The notes below the pieces were generated by a model. That model was not told the DNA's origin and searched no databases. It saw only the letters and a program-made list of their open reading frames with translations. Below, one piece after another: positions 20,313-30,425 of a DNA stretch of 64,000 nt. The DNA comes from Leguminivora glycinivorella (lineage: Eukaryota > Arthropoda > Insecta > Lepidoptera > Tortricidae). The stretch is from positions 124,001-188,000 of the forward strand of contig NC_062997.1 in the NCBI RefSeq assembly GCF_023078275.1, given 5' to 3'. The first letter of the stretch is position 1, and every line of letters starts with the position of its first letter. The position numbers and the translations under genes were made by a program.

Positions 20313-20535
20313 CGAGTTTGCGGCGCTTGCTATGGAGACACTGGGTCCTTGGTCGGCCGACATGAAAACCTTTGTGGGAGCTCTGTCGGCTCGGCTTATC
20401 GACTCTACTGGAGACCCTAGAGCTGGCGCGTATTTCTCGCAACGTATCGCACTGGCGATACAGCGAGGAAATGCCGCCAGCATAATGGGCACCATGCCGC
20501 AGGCGGATTTGTTAGATGGTTTTTTCTTCTTATAA
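20313..20535 (+). pseudogene. Retroelement ORF C-terminal domain
   Basis: Frame open from 20311 through 'METLGPWSADMKTFVGALSA' and 'QRGNAASIMGTMPQ' to a stop at 20533-20535. Only the last ~74 residues of the parent protein are present; no catalytic domain. I recall this domain from C-termini of RT-type mobile proteins but cannot place the clade. Confidence 0.6.
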
Positions 20536-20699
20536 TTGGGTTTTATTTTTTATTATTTTCTAATTATTTCATTAGTATTATTTATTATAAGCTTATTTTT
20601 ACGTAGTTATGTAGTTTTATCTTATTTGTAAGATTTTAATTTAAGTGTTTTATTATGTTTTAATGGTTATTAATAAATGACTTTGTTAAACAAAAAAAA
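20313..20699 (+). mobile_element. 5'-truncated retroposon with poly(A), 387 bp
   Basis: Possible 6-bp target duplication ACTGTA (20307-20312 and 20700-20705). It contains the C-terminal coding stretch below, AATAAA near 20670 and a terminal A run. It is the uninterrupted relative of the retroposon split at 10190-15876. Confidence 0.75.
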
Positions 20700-20818
20700 A
20701 CTGTAAGTATTAGTATAACAATACCACGTCATGACATCACATCAGTCAGTAGTGAATGTTCGACACACCGCGGGGCGTGAAGTTTGCTAGAAGAGTTATT
20801 ACTGCTTTATACTGTGGC

Positions 20819-21358
20819 CAGGGGCGGCTCACTCCGCGATTCTATCGCCGCGCTACAAGTACATGCTGGCGGTCGCGAGTTCGCGGCCTAATCAGGGGTG
20901 GCGCGCGTTGTTCGGAACGCACGTTCGCACTTTCTAATTGTCACTTTACGTCGCCATTTTAAGGTTCATATGCGATGTCCGCGTGTGGAATGGCTAATAA
21001 TACTTATTTAACTAGACATCACGAATGATATAAATACCATAGGACATTCTTACACAGATATCTATTGAGAGTCAGAGTCCCACGGAAAAGTTCAATAAGG
21101 CTTGTGATGGTGGAACTTAAATAAAAACATAATTATAAATACTGTATATAAACCTAGAAAGTACCCAAGACTTTAAAATAATCGTATTTCATTTTATCTG
21201 AGTATTAATTCGTTTTAATCCATAGGCAACCCTATCACCGGACGTCGCGCACGTGCGGCTGGTTTCTTTGTAAGAATTTTGTAGGCATTTAAAAAGGCGG
21301 CATTTCGTGAACATCAAAGCAGTGGGCCTTCTGTACTTGTACTATTATATATTCTGTG
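20819..21358 (+). mobile_element. Family K copy B (540 bp)
   Basis: CAGGGGCGG..TTCTGTG ends with target duplication CTGTGGC (20812-20818 and 21359-21365). The joined flanks match an empty-site paralogue at about 21675-21745. It contains a hairpin 'GCGGTCGCGAGTTCGCGG' and a block 'AGTCCCACGGAAAAGTTCAA'. No protein-coding capacity. Confidence 0.88.
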
Positions 21359-21421
21359 CTGTGGCTGTACCTTACATTGTTGTCATTTACACATTTGCCA
21401 AGATAATACGATTTGAGATTT

Positions 21422-21675
21422 GACGACCGGTCTGGCTCAGTCGGTAGTGTCCCTGCCTGCTAAACCGCGGTTCTGGATTCGAATCCCGGTAAGGTCATTT
21501 ATTTGTGTGATGAGCACAGATATTTGTTCCTGAGTCGTGGATGTTTTCTATGTATATAAGTATGTATTTATCTATTTAAGTATGTATATCGTCGCTTAGC
21601 ACCCATAGTACTGGCTTTGCTTAGTTTAGGGCTAAGTTGATCTGTGTAAGGTGTCCCCAATATTTATTTATTTAT
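21422..21675 (+). mobile_element. SINE-1 copy
   Basis: Full-length: A box at about 21431, B-box-like 'GGATTCGAATCCCGG', tail ending 'GGTGTCCCCAATATTTATTT'. It sits between the K copy B locus and its duplicated empty-site paralogue. Confidence 0.85.
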
Positions 21676-21744
21676 TACTGATTTATACTGTGGCTATACC
21701 TTACATCTTTGTTGTTATCCACATCTGTCAAGATAATACAGCGT

Positions 21745-21900
21745 TAAACGACTCGCAAACACGAAATATCAATAAAGAGCAGACATTCATTGTTCGTAAT
21801 TAATACGCAACGTATTTTCGTTATTCGGTGACAATGGAAACGGAGACAATGGCTGACTTAAGGATGAGAGGCTAGTGACGTCATTGGTGTGTAAGGGCCT
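21745..21900. other. Unassigned sequence
   Basis: No gene or repeat recognised. Confidence 0.3.
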
Positions 21901-21904
21901 TTTT

Positions 21905-22220
21905 AACCCCCGACGCAAAAACGACGGGGTGTTATAAGTTTGACGTGTCTGTCTGTCTGTCTGTCTGTGTGTCTGTCTGTGGCATCGTAGCTCCCGAACG
22001 GATGAACAGATTTGGATTTAGTTTTTTTCTCTGAAAGCATAGTTAGTTGGGAGTGTTCATATTCATATTCATATTCAGATCTTAGCCATGTTTTATGAAA
22101 ATCGGTCCACTATGTCGCGGTCGGGGATTTTTTCAGTGTGTGTACACAGAGACAGACAGGCATACAGACAGACACGTCAAACTTATAACACCCCGTCGTT
22201 TTTGCGTCGAAGGTTAAAAA
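21905..22220. repeat. Repeat B, head-to-head composite
   Basis: A nearly complete plus-strand B copy (with a short CATATT microsatellite inserted near 22058-22078) runs directly into a minus-strand B head from about 22136. The junction is in a GTGTGT/GACAGACA tract. Confidence 0.75.
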
Positions 22221-22228
22221 TACATAGG

Positions 22229-22498
22229 TAAATTTAATGTTTCCCGTGTCACCCGTGTGGTGACGGGTTAAGATTTTCACCACCCCCTTTCTTCCCGTGG
22301 GTGTCGTAGAAGGCCACTGTGGGACATGGGGTAAATTGTGGCGTAGGCGAGAGGCTGGCAACCTGTCACTGCAATGTCACAGTTTCGTTTTCTTTCAACC
22401 CCTTATTTGCCAAGAGTGGCACTGTAACTTTAGCAGTTTCATGTGCTCTGCCTACCCCTATATGGGAAACAGGCGTGATTGTATGTATGTATGTGTAA
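22229..22498 (+). repeat. Repeat Q copy
   Basis: ~245-bp family: 'CGTGTGGTGACGGGTTAAGA', 'AGAGGCTGGCAACCTGTCAC', 'CAAGAGTGGCACTG', 'CAGGCGTGAT' and a (TATG)n end. Copies at 42204(-), 44698(-), 52556 and 59716. Confidence 0.8.
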
Positions 22499-22977
22499 AT
22501 TTAATGTTTTACTTACTCAGAATCACGAGCTCTTTCGATCCTACTAGGTTATAACTTAACCACAAAATTAAAATTTTGAAATACCTAATCGTATATTTTA
22601 AATTATACATTAGTTGGAATGTTCACCATTTTTCACTTTCCATGCCGTTACTTTATGTGCGTAATGTTTTATTTGACATTTAGTTACTTTAACACACAAC
22701 GAGATATTATTACGAGATATATTATACAGCGTGTAAACCTAATAAGGGCGATAAATGAAACCAGGCATATAATTCAATATTGTTATCATTAATTAAGAGG
22801 TGTTTTTGAGTTACTCTTAGTTTTCACCCCATAATGAAATTTTGAAAAATTTCCCAGCAGCAATGTACTGTAAACGTGGTTGCGATGACAATCAATGACA
22901 ACTGTCATCGAGCGTTAAACGCGAGTGTGTTTGCATTACGTTGCGGGCCGAATTATTTTGTATGGATAAAATATTTA

Positions 22978-23921
22978 TGGGCGATTCTCTGTAAGCTTGT
23001 AATCGGCTGTCCTGGCCGATTTTTTCAAAAAGTACTTCAATTATTTAAATAATAAGCACGTCTAATAAAACTTTAACCTCGAATCTTTACGGGCCATCAT
23101 TTTTATAACCATAACTATTTTAAGCGTTTTACTACACGTAATAGCAGCTCTAAAAATACAGTCCCCTGGCTGTCCCCATCACTGTCTTCCCACCTAGAAG
23201 TGAAAGTTACGAAAAAAATATTAAAACTAAATACAAGCGGCAGTTAAATCAAAACAATCGAATTATTAAATTATATTATTGTAGTATAACGAGGTCTGAT
23301 TAATTGGTTATTTATTTAATAAAGTCCAGTAAACTTTGTCCCCAGAATTTGTATACAGTCCCCTGCCTAAAATATTTAGCCATATTAAAAAATAACCACT
23401 ATGTTCGCAAACGTATTTTTGAGTGAAACGAAACGCGATCGCTGTGAAGTTGGTTACCATGCCTAATGCGGCGGCGAGACGCCATTTTGTTTAGTGTCAG
23501 AGCATCACTTGTGAGGTGAACCCGCGTTTAGACCGCTGCCACACCCAGTCCCCTGGTAAGAGTCCCCTGGTAAAAGAAATTTTTATTTCTGTTGAGATTT
23601 TCTTAAAAAAGCTTCTGTTGATTATTGATGTGCAAATATGCCATAGAAATAATAAATGACTGATCAATATAAAATGACTTTTATCTAAATACATGACACG
23701 TTAAAAACAGTCCCCTCATGCCCCAAACAGTCCCCTGTTACGATTTTTTAGAAAATCGTTAATAACTCGGAAATTACGTATAAATTCAGCGGGTCTCCTT
23801 ATGTAACTAAAATAATAGTTAATTTTAGTCAACATAGAACTCAGATTTTTGGCAATAGTTAAAAAAAATTGACAGGACAGCATTTGTATGGGACCTTCAC
23901 GAGCTTACAGAGAATCGCCCA
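22978..23921. mobile_element. Element N, 944 bp, TA-flanked, iterated AGTCCCCTG
   Basis: Inverted ends 'TGGGCGATTCTCTGTAAGC' / 'GCTTACAGAGAATCGCCCA' with TA duplications at 22976-22977 and 23922-23923. Inside, AGTCCCCTG or a one-base variant occurs at 23159, 23356, 23546, 23561, 23708 and 23728, always on the plus strand. No transposase frame is visible, so it is non-autonomous. The regular reuse of one motif suggests a binding site, but nothing here shows what binds. Confidence 0.82.
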
Positions 23922-23944
23922 TATCTCAATTTTAAGTAAAAGTT

Positions 23945-24344
23945 TTTTTTTTTTTTTTTTTTTTTTATTGGTATTTAGGACAACAACAGCCGTAAATATA
24001 TAACTTACATAGGTATTTTTACATAGTCTTAGGCCAATAACAGTTATCCGTTGAGTGAAAAGTATTATACACAATATGTTACTAAAAAAAAATTATTGTG
24101 TTACATATTTAAAATTACAGTGAAAATGTGCAAGCCACACAGAAAACAGTGAACTGATGCAAACAATACATACAACGAAAAGTGAAGTTAGAGGTCGATA
24201 CACAGGTTAAATATTACCCTACCTTAATAATATTTTATTTAATCTATGATAATATTTATAGGTACTTGAATTTAGCGATTATAAATAATTCTTATACTCA
24301 CGCTTATACCCAAGGATCACTATATTACGCAGATTAAGCTCTTG
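23945..24344 (-). mobile_element. Poly(T)-ended (minus-strand) retroposon, ~400 bp
   Basis: Starts with a T run of 20 or more bases (3' poly(A) on the minus strand). Flanked by an imperfect 12-bp duplication TAAGTAAAAGTT (23933-23944) / TAAGAAAAGTT (24345-24355). It lies inside MITE M copy 2. No recognisable coding sequence. Confidence 0.75.
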
Positions 24345-24496
24345 TAAGAAAAGTTATCTAATTACATTTCTTATGTCCTATCCTCATCACCGTTAAGAGG
24401 TTTGCCCGTATTAGGTTTACACCCTGTATTACTAGTTTAACATTCTTACCGCTGCTTCGCTCGCGTTAAATTCAAAAATTGCGGAATGCTCCATAC

Positions 24497-24605
24497 ACCT
24501 GGTTGACTGGAAGAGATCCCTTACAGGGATAAGTTCGCATTTGTACACCATAACTATACTGTATTTTTATGACCTAACTTGCCTTATGTACAACAAAGTG
24601 TTTAC
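24497..24605 (+). repeat. LINE 3' tail fragment (family F)
   Basis: 'TGACTGGAAGAGATCCCTTA' and 'AAGTTCGCATTTGTACACC', ending 'ACAAAGTGTTTACTA'. Same tail as at 205 and 19850. Confidence 0.6.
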
Positions 24606-24675
24606 TAGTAGCGGCTAGTCCATACAAGCCGATTCCCACCGGCTTGTCTAAAATTGATTATTAGTAAAGTACTTA

Positions 24676-25139
24676 ATGTTACGGCAGCTAAGGTGGTGTG
24701 GGCATGTCCTTCGTATGGATGACCGCCGCTTGCCTAAAACTGTATTCTACTCTGAATTGGTGGACGGCAAGCGGAAGCATGGCGGTCAGCATCTGCGATA
24801 TAAGGATGTGCTCAAACGGCACCTGAACGCTTGCAGCATAGACCCTGAGCGGTGGAAGGAGCTTGCTACAAATAGGTCATCTTGGCGATCAACAATCTTT
24901 AGGAATATCAAAGTATTCGAGGAAAGACGCCTTAATACTTTAGATGCCAAACGCCAGCAACGCAAAGACAGACCGAAGCCCTCCTACGTATATACATACA
25001 ATACCTCTGGCCAACTCTATTGTAGCACTTGCCAAAGAGTCTTTAAGACGAAGTTCGGCCTGGCCAGCCATATTAGAGCCCATAACAGGCGTAATACAGC
25101 TGAGTTGCTGAGGTCGCCATCGCCGAAATCGGGGAGGAG

Positions 25140-25176
<37 letters not shown>

Positions 25177-25197
25177 GTTACGGTAGGTTTCTTTTAG
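24676..25197 (+). pseudogene. LINE ORF2 C-terminal fragment with zinc finger
   Basis: 173 codons from an ATG at 24676. Begins 'LRQLRWCGHVLRMDDRRLPK', the post-RT motif of non-LTR ORF2 proteins, continues with 'LRYKDVLKRHLNACSI' and a 'WRSTIF' segment, and ends with a C2H2-like finger 'YCSTCQRVFKTKFGLASHIR'. Such a C-terminal finger is known from several LINE clades and binds nucleic acid. RT and endonuclease are absent. The natural end is obscured by a (TA)n microsatellite at 25144-25173. Confidence 0.8.
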
Positions 25198-25209
25198 CTC
25201 AGTGTTGCC

Positions 25210-25400
25210 TAGCAGAAATTTTCACCAGCCGCCACTGGTGTTTACATACATACATACAAACTCCCACCCCCAATTTCAGGGAAGAGGGGGATTAGAAAGA
25301 GATAAAAAGTAGCCTATGCAACTTTCCATCCCTTCAACTATCTCCACTTAAAAAATCACGTCAATTCGTCGCTCCGTTTTGCCGTGAACGACACTTTCCC
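25210..25400 (-). repeat. Repeat R copy
   Basis: 'AGTAGCCTATGCAACTTTCC' and 'CGTCAATTCGTCGCTCCG' blocks, ending near 'CACTTTCCCATTT'. SINE-1 is inserted at or next to its end. Confidence 0.65.
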
Positions 25401-25404
25401 ATTT

Positions 25405-25652
25405 GACGGCCGGTCTGGCTCAGTCGGTAGTGACCCTGCCTGCTAAGCCGCGGTCCTGGGTTCGAATCCCGGTAAGGGCATTTATTTGTGTTATGGGAAC
25501 AGATATTTGTTCCTGAGTCAATGATGTTTTCTATGTATGTAAGTATGTATTTATCTATTTAAGTATGTATATCGTCGCTTAGCACCCATAGTACAAGCTT
25601 TGCTTAGTTTGGGGCTAAGTTGATCTGTGTTAGGTGTCCCCAATATTTATTA
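25405..25652 (+). mobile_element. SINE-1 copy
   Basis: Clear A box 'TGGCTCAGTCGGTAG' and intact B box 'GGTTCGAATCCCGG'. Full body and 'GGTGTCCCCAATATTTATTA' tail. The best-preserved tRNA-like head in the window. Confidence 0.88.
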
Positions 25653-25654
25653 TG

Positions 25655-25990
25655 AGACATTAGTGAGGACACGTAGTCGTCAAAACTTAGAGAACAATTT
25701 ATTCTGACCAGTCATCCCACGCCCCTACCCTTGTAATTAGTCACACACCCCAGCTCTAATCCACAACGTTTGTTAAATTAATAATAAGGGAACAAAGACA
25801 TTATATGTACATTTCATTCCTTGCCCATGAGTTACGTAAATACATATATGTGTAGGTCTTAAGGTGACAGAGATCAAAGATCCAAAACCGCTTAACATAC
25901 AAACCTACTCGTGATTCTCATTTTCCTCCAATTCGGGTGTCATTTTGGACACTTCCAGCCTTCGGCCCTACACGGAGCTCTGTCATTTAG
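25655..25990. other. Unassigned sequence
   Basis: No gene or repeat recognised. Confidence 0.3.
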
Positions 25991-25994
25991 ACAC

Positions 25995-27115
25995 TTTCCC
26001 CTCACTAGCTCGGAAACACGTGTTTTGTCCTTTCATACCAGCGGGTAAAAGCGCATTTTATCCACTAGTGGGTAAAGTAATTTGACCTTGAATAAAGTCA
26101 GTTAAAATTGATAAAAGTAGGTGAATCTAGTAATAAAGATGATTTACCACCTGTGGTAGGTACTGCTGTAACTACTGGAAGCAGTGATAAACGCATTTTT
26201 TGCGTTGTAGTTTCCTCGCTATAGTGAGGGGAAAAGTTTTGTGTTACACTCGGGCAAATGTATTTTACTTCTCGTGTGTTAAAAAACTCGCAAGTTCAGG
26301 ATTCTATTCTCGAACCACTCGCTTCGCTCGTGGTTCAACTATAGAATCCTTTCACTTGCTCGTTTTTCAATTCCACACTCGGCGTTAAAATACAACTTTG
26401 CCCCCTTGTATAACAAATAACTATTTCCCCTCACTAGCTCGGAAACACGTGTTTTGTCCTTTAATACCAGCGGGTAAAAACGCATTTTATCCACTAGTGG
26501 GTAAAGTAATTTGACCTTGAATAAAGTCAAATTAACTGCTTTAAAATTGATAACAAGCAGGTGAATCTAGTAATAAAGATGATTTACCACCTGTGGAACT
26601 ACTGGAAGCAGTGTTAAACGCACTTTTTGCGTTGTAGTTTCCTCGCTATAGTGAGGGGAAAAGTTTTGTGTTACACTCGGGTGCAAATGTATTTTACTTC
26701 TCGTGTGTTAAAAAACTCGCAAGTTCAGGATCCTATTCTCGAACCACTCGCTTCGCTCGTGGTTCAACTATAGAATCCTTTCACTTGCTCGTTTTTCAAT
26801 TCCACACTCGGCGTTAAAATACAACTTTGCCCCTTGTATAACAAATAACTATTGCACCCGAGTGTAACACAAAACTTTTCCCCTCACTATAGCGAGGAAA
26901 CTACAACGCAAAAAACGCGTTTATCACGGCTTCCAGTACATCTATAGGTGGTAAATCATCTTTATTACTAGATTCACCTACTTTTATCAATTTTAAAGGA
27001 GTTAATTTACTTTATTCAAGGTCAAATTACTTTACCCACTAGTGGATAAAGTGCGTTTTCAGCCACTCGTATTAAAAGACAAAAGACGTGTTTTGGAGCT
27101 AGTGAAGGGAAAATA
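25995..27115. repeat. Family I cluster: two tandem copies plus one inverted partial copy
   Basis: Copy 1 is 25995-26424(+), copy 2 is 26425-26852(+), joined directly end to start ('AACTAT' then 'TTCCCCTCACTAG'). A third, partial copy 26853-27115 is inverted. Each unit has 'CCCCTCACTAGCTCGGAAAC', an internal palindrome near 'ACCACTCGCTTCGCTCGTGG', and ends 'GTATAACAAATAACTAT'. No protein is encoded. Related copies: 38376, 50027, 61976(-). Confidence 0.8.
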
Positions 27116-27119
27116 ATAA

Positions 27120-27640
27120 TAATACCGCGTGCTCTTGTGTTGAAGCCAAAACTCATTTAGGATTATCGCGCCACCCAAGTAAACTACCACGAAATACTGA
27201 TAAGAACAAGTAAAACGCACTCAGCGTTATCATTCAGAATATCATCTTGATGCCACAAAGTTTGAATCGACCTTCTGATGGACCTATTCCAGTATTGTGT
27301 GGCCTTCTTGTTGATTATCCTTCGCCTTTGTTGCTGAATCGGATAATCTTTCCATTGTCTGAATATACAGATAAAACCATTTGTATTGTCCTGAATCTAC
27401 TATCTCACAAAAGTTTCGGTAAACATTTATAGGATTTGGCAGATGGACTAAAATGTTAACAGAATGGTGGCCTCACAGATTTTTTTATTTTATTTTATAT
27501 AAGTCTTACAGCTATCTTTACAGATTCCCAATGCGATAGTGTATACAGGTTATTTACATTACAAACTAAACTTATTCTACTATGTACTACAATTAAATAA
27601 ACCTATACTAAGAATAACACAACACATACAATGCAACTTT
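27120..27640. other. Unassigned sequence
   Basis: No gene recognised. The 61-codon frame at 27247 has no family resemblance. The stretch from 27483 is T-rich and may be a minus-strand retroposon tail. Confidence 0.35.
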
Positions 27641-27645
27641 CTTAA

Positions 27646-28523
27646 CTCTATATCAATGATCTTCCCAACAGTATTAAACATCGCTGCATTTTATTTGCCG
27701 ATGATACAACGATAGTTATTAGAGGTAAAAACTGCAATGAATTAAAAGAGAACATAAACGATACTTTGAATGATATAAGAATCTGGCTGGACAATAATGG
27801 TCTACGAATGAATGCATCAAAAACCAAATTAGTTAGATTTGCTACACGAAACAGTAAAATAATACCATTGAATATAAAAACGGGTAATGAGCAGATTGAA
27901 GAAGTATCACATACGATTTTCCTAGGGATTGATATTGATGAAATTTTGAATTGGAAACAACAAATAGATACAGTTTCCACAAAAATCAATAAATTTATCT
28001 ATGCCATAAAAAAACTGAAGCGACTCACTTCAGATAAAACTGCGCTGCTTGTTTATCATAGCTACGTTGCTTCTGCACTTCGCTATGGAATAGTGTTATG
28101 GGGAAACGGCACAAACGTTAAGCAAGCTTTAATAGCACAAAAAAAATGTGTGCGGGCTATAGCGGGAGTCAAATGGTCAGAACCATGCAGACCGTTGTTT
28201 GAAAAGTATGGAATCCTAACAGTTCCGAGCTTATATATCCTTGAAATGTGTAAATTCGTCAAATGTAATTTAGAATTATTCGATAGGAAATGTAACACTG
28301 GGAAGCGAACAGTCACACATAAAGCTTTAGTAGTCCCAAATAGTAGACTAGAGATGAATAAGAAAAATTGCTACCACATGGCTGTTCGTATTTTCAATGC
28401 ACTTCCTATGTCGTGGACTGAGTTGCCGAACCATAAATTTTTTCTAAGCTAAAAAGCTATCTAGTAACCGAATGTTTTTATAACCTCGAGGACTTCTTTC
28501 ATGAAACACAATTTATTGATTAA
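27646..28523 (+). pseudogene. LINE (Jockey-like) RT C-terminal fragment
   Basis: The frame is open from 27646, beginning 'YINDLPNSIKHRCILFADDT' with the RT catalytic box FADD at 27694-27705. It then gives the thumb and C-terminal part typical of Jockey-like ORF2: 'NDIRIWLDNNGLRMNASKTK', 'FLGIDID', 'SALRYGIVLWGN', 'RIFNALP'. The frame stops at 28450-28452, but conserved sequence continues in a shifted frame to TAA 28521-28523; a T run at about 28436-28443 is the likely indel. 5' truncated, with a 3' UTR to a (TTAC)n tail. Confidence 0.85.
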
Positions 28524-28828
28524 CACGCATGTATACTTACTCTGACTATTTTCGACATTAATTATTATGTAAATGAGCTGATGTAATATAGATTTATAAT
28601 GATATGAGATATTAAATAATAAATAATAATGTAGTTCCTATATAATAATGTACCTGACTGTTTTTATTATTTAAGTTAAATTTTATTTAGTTATAGGAAT
28701 AATTATGTATATTGTATACCGTAAAACGGTTGATTGTGACACAAGCTATAATTGTTTATTAATATTGTAACATCTGTAAACTGATTTGCACAATCTGACA
28801 ATAAATGATTACTTACTTACTTACTTAA
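28524..28828 (+). repeat. 3' UTR and (TTAC)n tail of LINE fragment
   Basis: AT-rich sequence after the LINE frame ending in AATAAATGA and 'TTACTTACTTACTTA' (28811-28827), the simple-repeat tail expected for this LINE group. Confidence 0.7.
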
Positions 28829-28829
28829 A

Positions 28830-29035
28830 TTCACCTTCAGAACAATAAAATACGTCTGTCCGACTAGCTACCTGGTTAAAAATTCTGGTGGCTCTCGTCC
28901 ACGGGCCTGTGCGCATCATACCGGTGCGCGCGCGCGGCTCGGCTAGCAGTGGCGGCCTGCGCCTCCGCCACACGTAACGCTGGGGCGCATAAACCCCTAT
29001 TGTCGCAAGTAAATCTGGGTTACTCATTTTTCCAC
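28830..29035 (-). pseudogene. LINE ORF2 C-terminal fragment, GC-rich
   Basis: Minus-strand frame (within 28821-29123) reading 'NPDLLATIGVYAPQRYVWRR' then 'WTRATRIFNQVASRTDVFYC' to a stop near 28821. This 'L..IGVYAP.RY..RRR.P' pattern is the extreme C-terminus of some insect LINE ORF2 proteins as I recall them. Much more GC-rich than its surroundings. No upstream RT part is present. Confidence 0.6.
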
Positions 29036-29087
29036 GGACTAACTTAAATATATATGAGATGTAAGAAGCGCTTGGCATCCGTTGGCT

Positions 29088-29223
29088 CGTTGGGTGGACG
29101 ACATCCGGAAAATTGCGGGTCACAACTGGATGAGACTAGCTCAGGACCGGGACAAGTGGCGAACTAGAAGAGAGGCCTATGCTGAGCAGTGGGCGATAAA
29201 GGGCTGATATGATGATGATGAAA
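29088..29223 (+). pseudogene. RTE-type LINE 3' end
   Basis: 40-codon frame 'RWVDDIRKIAGHNWMRLAQD' then 'RDKWRTRREAYAEQW' to TGA at 29205-29207, directly followed by (GAT)n. This is the characteristic C-terminus and tail of RTE-like LINEs. Confidence 0.75.
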
Positions 29224-29264
29224 CATTTATAATGTAAGAAGAGTTGCAGTAAATTATTAGAAAC

Positions 29265-29547
29265 TAGCTATAGCCCGCAGCTTCGCTAGCCTTAAATCCA
29301 AAATGGCGGAACGTTCCATACAAACTTCCACCTCCCATTTTAAGGAAGTGGGGGGGTTAGAAACAGACAATAACCTAACCACAAGATTAAAATTTTGAAA
29401 AAACCCCCGACTGCGACATAGTGGACCGATTTTTATGAAACATGGCTAAGCACACTCCCGACGAACTCAGCTTTTAGACAAAAAAAACTAAATCTAAATC
29501 GGTTAGTCCGTTCGGGAGCTACGATGCCACAGACAGACACACACACG

Positions 29548-29594
<47 letters not shown>

Positions 29595-29775
29595 GGACAG
29601 ACAGACAGACACGTCAAACTTATAACACCCCGTCGTTTTTGCGTCGGGGGTTAAAAAGTAGCCTATGTCACTCTCCAACTAAGTTCTCTTAAAAACTCAC
29701 GTCAATTCGTCGCTCCGTTTTGCCGTGAAAGACGGACAAACAAACAGACACACACTTTCCCATTTATAATATTAA
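29265..29775 (-). repeat. Repeat R copy interrupted by Repeat B
   Basis: Left part 29265-29370 and right part 29656-29775 are colinear with the uninterrupted R copy next door (29776-30005). The break is between 'GAAACAGACAA' and 'AAGTAGCCTATG'. The intact neighbour reads 'GAGACAAAAAGAAGC' at that point. Confidence 0.8.
29371..29655 (-). mobile_element. Repeat B inserted in Repeat R
   Basis: A complete B copy; its ends are set by the flanking R sequence: 'TAACCTAACCACAAG' on the left and 'GTCGGGGGTTAAA' on the right. Demonstrates that B is a mobile unit of about 285 bp with TAACC/GGTTA termini. Long GACA tract at 29548-29610. Confidence 0.82.
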
Positions 29776-30005
29776 CTAGCTTTTACCCGCGGCTTCGCTC
29801 GCATTAAATTAGAAACTTGCTTCACACAACATTCCACCCTCCATTTTAGGAAAGAGGAGGGTTAGAAAGAGACAAAAAGAAGCTTATGTCACTCTCCATC
29901 CCTTCAACTATCACTACTTAAAAAAATCACGTCAATTCGTCGCTCCGTTTTGCCGTGAAAGACGGACAAATAAACAGACACACACACTTTCCCATTTATA
30001 ACATT
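29776..30005 (-). repeat. Repeat R copy, uninterrupted
   Basis: From 'ACTAGCTTTTACCCGCGGC' to 'TTTATAACATTAGTATGGA'. Element U is inserted at its end. Confidence 0.75.
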
Positions 30006-30013
30006 AGTATGGA

Positions 30014-30343
30014 CATAAATTAAATATAACAAGATCATACCATCCCATACATTAAAATGCGACCGCCTACGAACGCGCTTACACTCCACCACACATACTC
30101 GTAGATGATGGTGCCACAAAAAATGCCTTGTTGCCACCGATTATTTGTAGATTGGCATTAAGTGTCAATTCCGAGCCGTAAATCTATGTCAAAAGTGGCA
30201 CTTAACGCCATCTACAAGTATAATCGAAAGCTACAAGTCATTTTTTTTGTGGCGCCACCTATGTGTAGTGGAGTGTAAGCGCGGTCTTAGGCGGTCGCAT
30301 TTTAATGTATGGGATGGTATGATCTTGTTATATTTAATTTATG
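30014..30343. mobile_element. Foldback element U, 330 bp, 7-bp target duplication
   Basis: Inverted arms of about 85 bp: 'CATAAATTAAATATAACAAG' at the left is answered by 'CTTGTTATATTTAATTTATG' at the right. Flanked by GTATGGA (30007-30013 and 30344-30350). The centre has 'AGTGTCAATTCC' and no coding sequence. Superfamily uncertain (7-8 bp duplications occur in hAT-like groups). Confidence 0.87.
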
Positions 30344-30425
30344 GTATGGATTACAATCAAAGTAACATGTCATATAGTTTAAATATACAGTGCTCCACAA
30401 AACTACGGTAAGTTTGACTGTGGAG

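Larger units (their letters stand above)
22727..24426. mobile_element. MITE M copy 2, carrying two insertions
   Basis: Ends 'CAGCGTGTAAACCTAATA' and 'ATTAGGTTTACACCCTG', TA at 22725-22726 and 24427-24428. Removing two inserts (22978-23921 plus one TA, and 23945-24355) leaves sequence colinear with the reverse complement of 703-1046. Confidence 0.82.

Noticed and set aside
29433..29678. Frames with SVCLSVCLSV or SVRPSVRPSV repeats (also 6968, 16857, 17119, 36211, 42709, 53208, 56214, 59903)
   Set aside because: They translate CTGT/GGAC tetranucleotide tracts inside repeats B and C. The period-4 tract read in threes gives a 4-residue repeat. Not genes.
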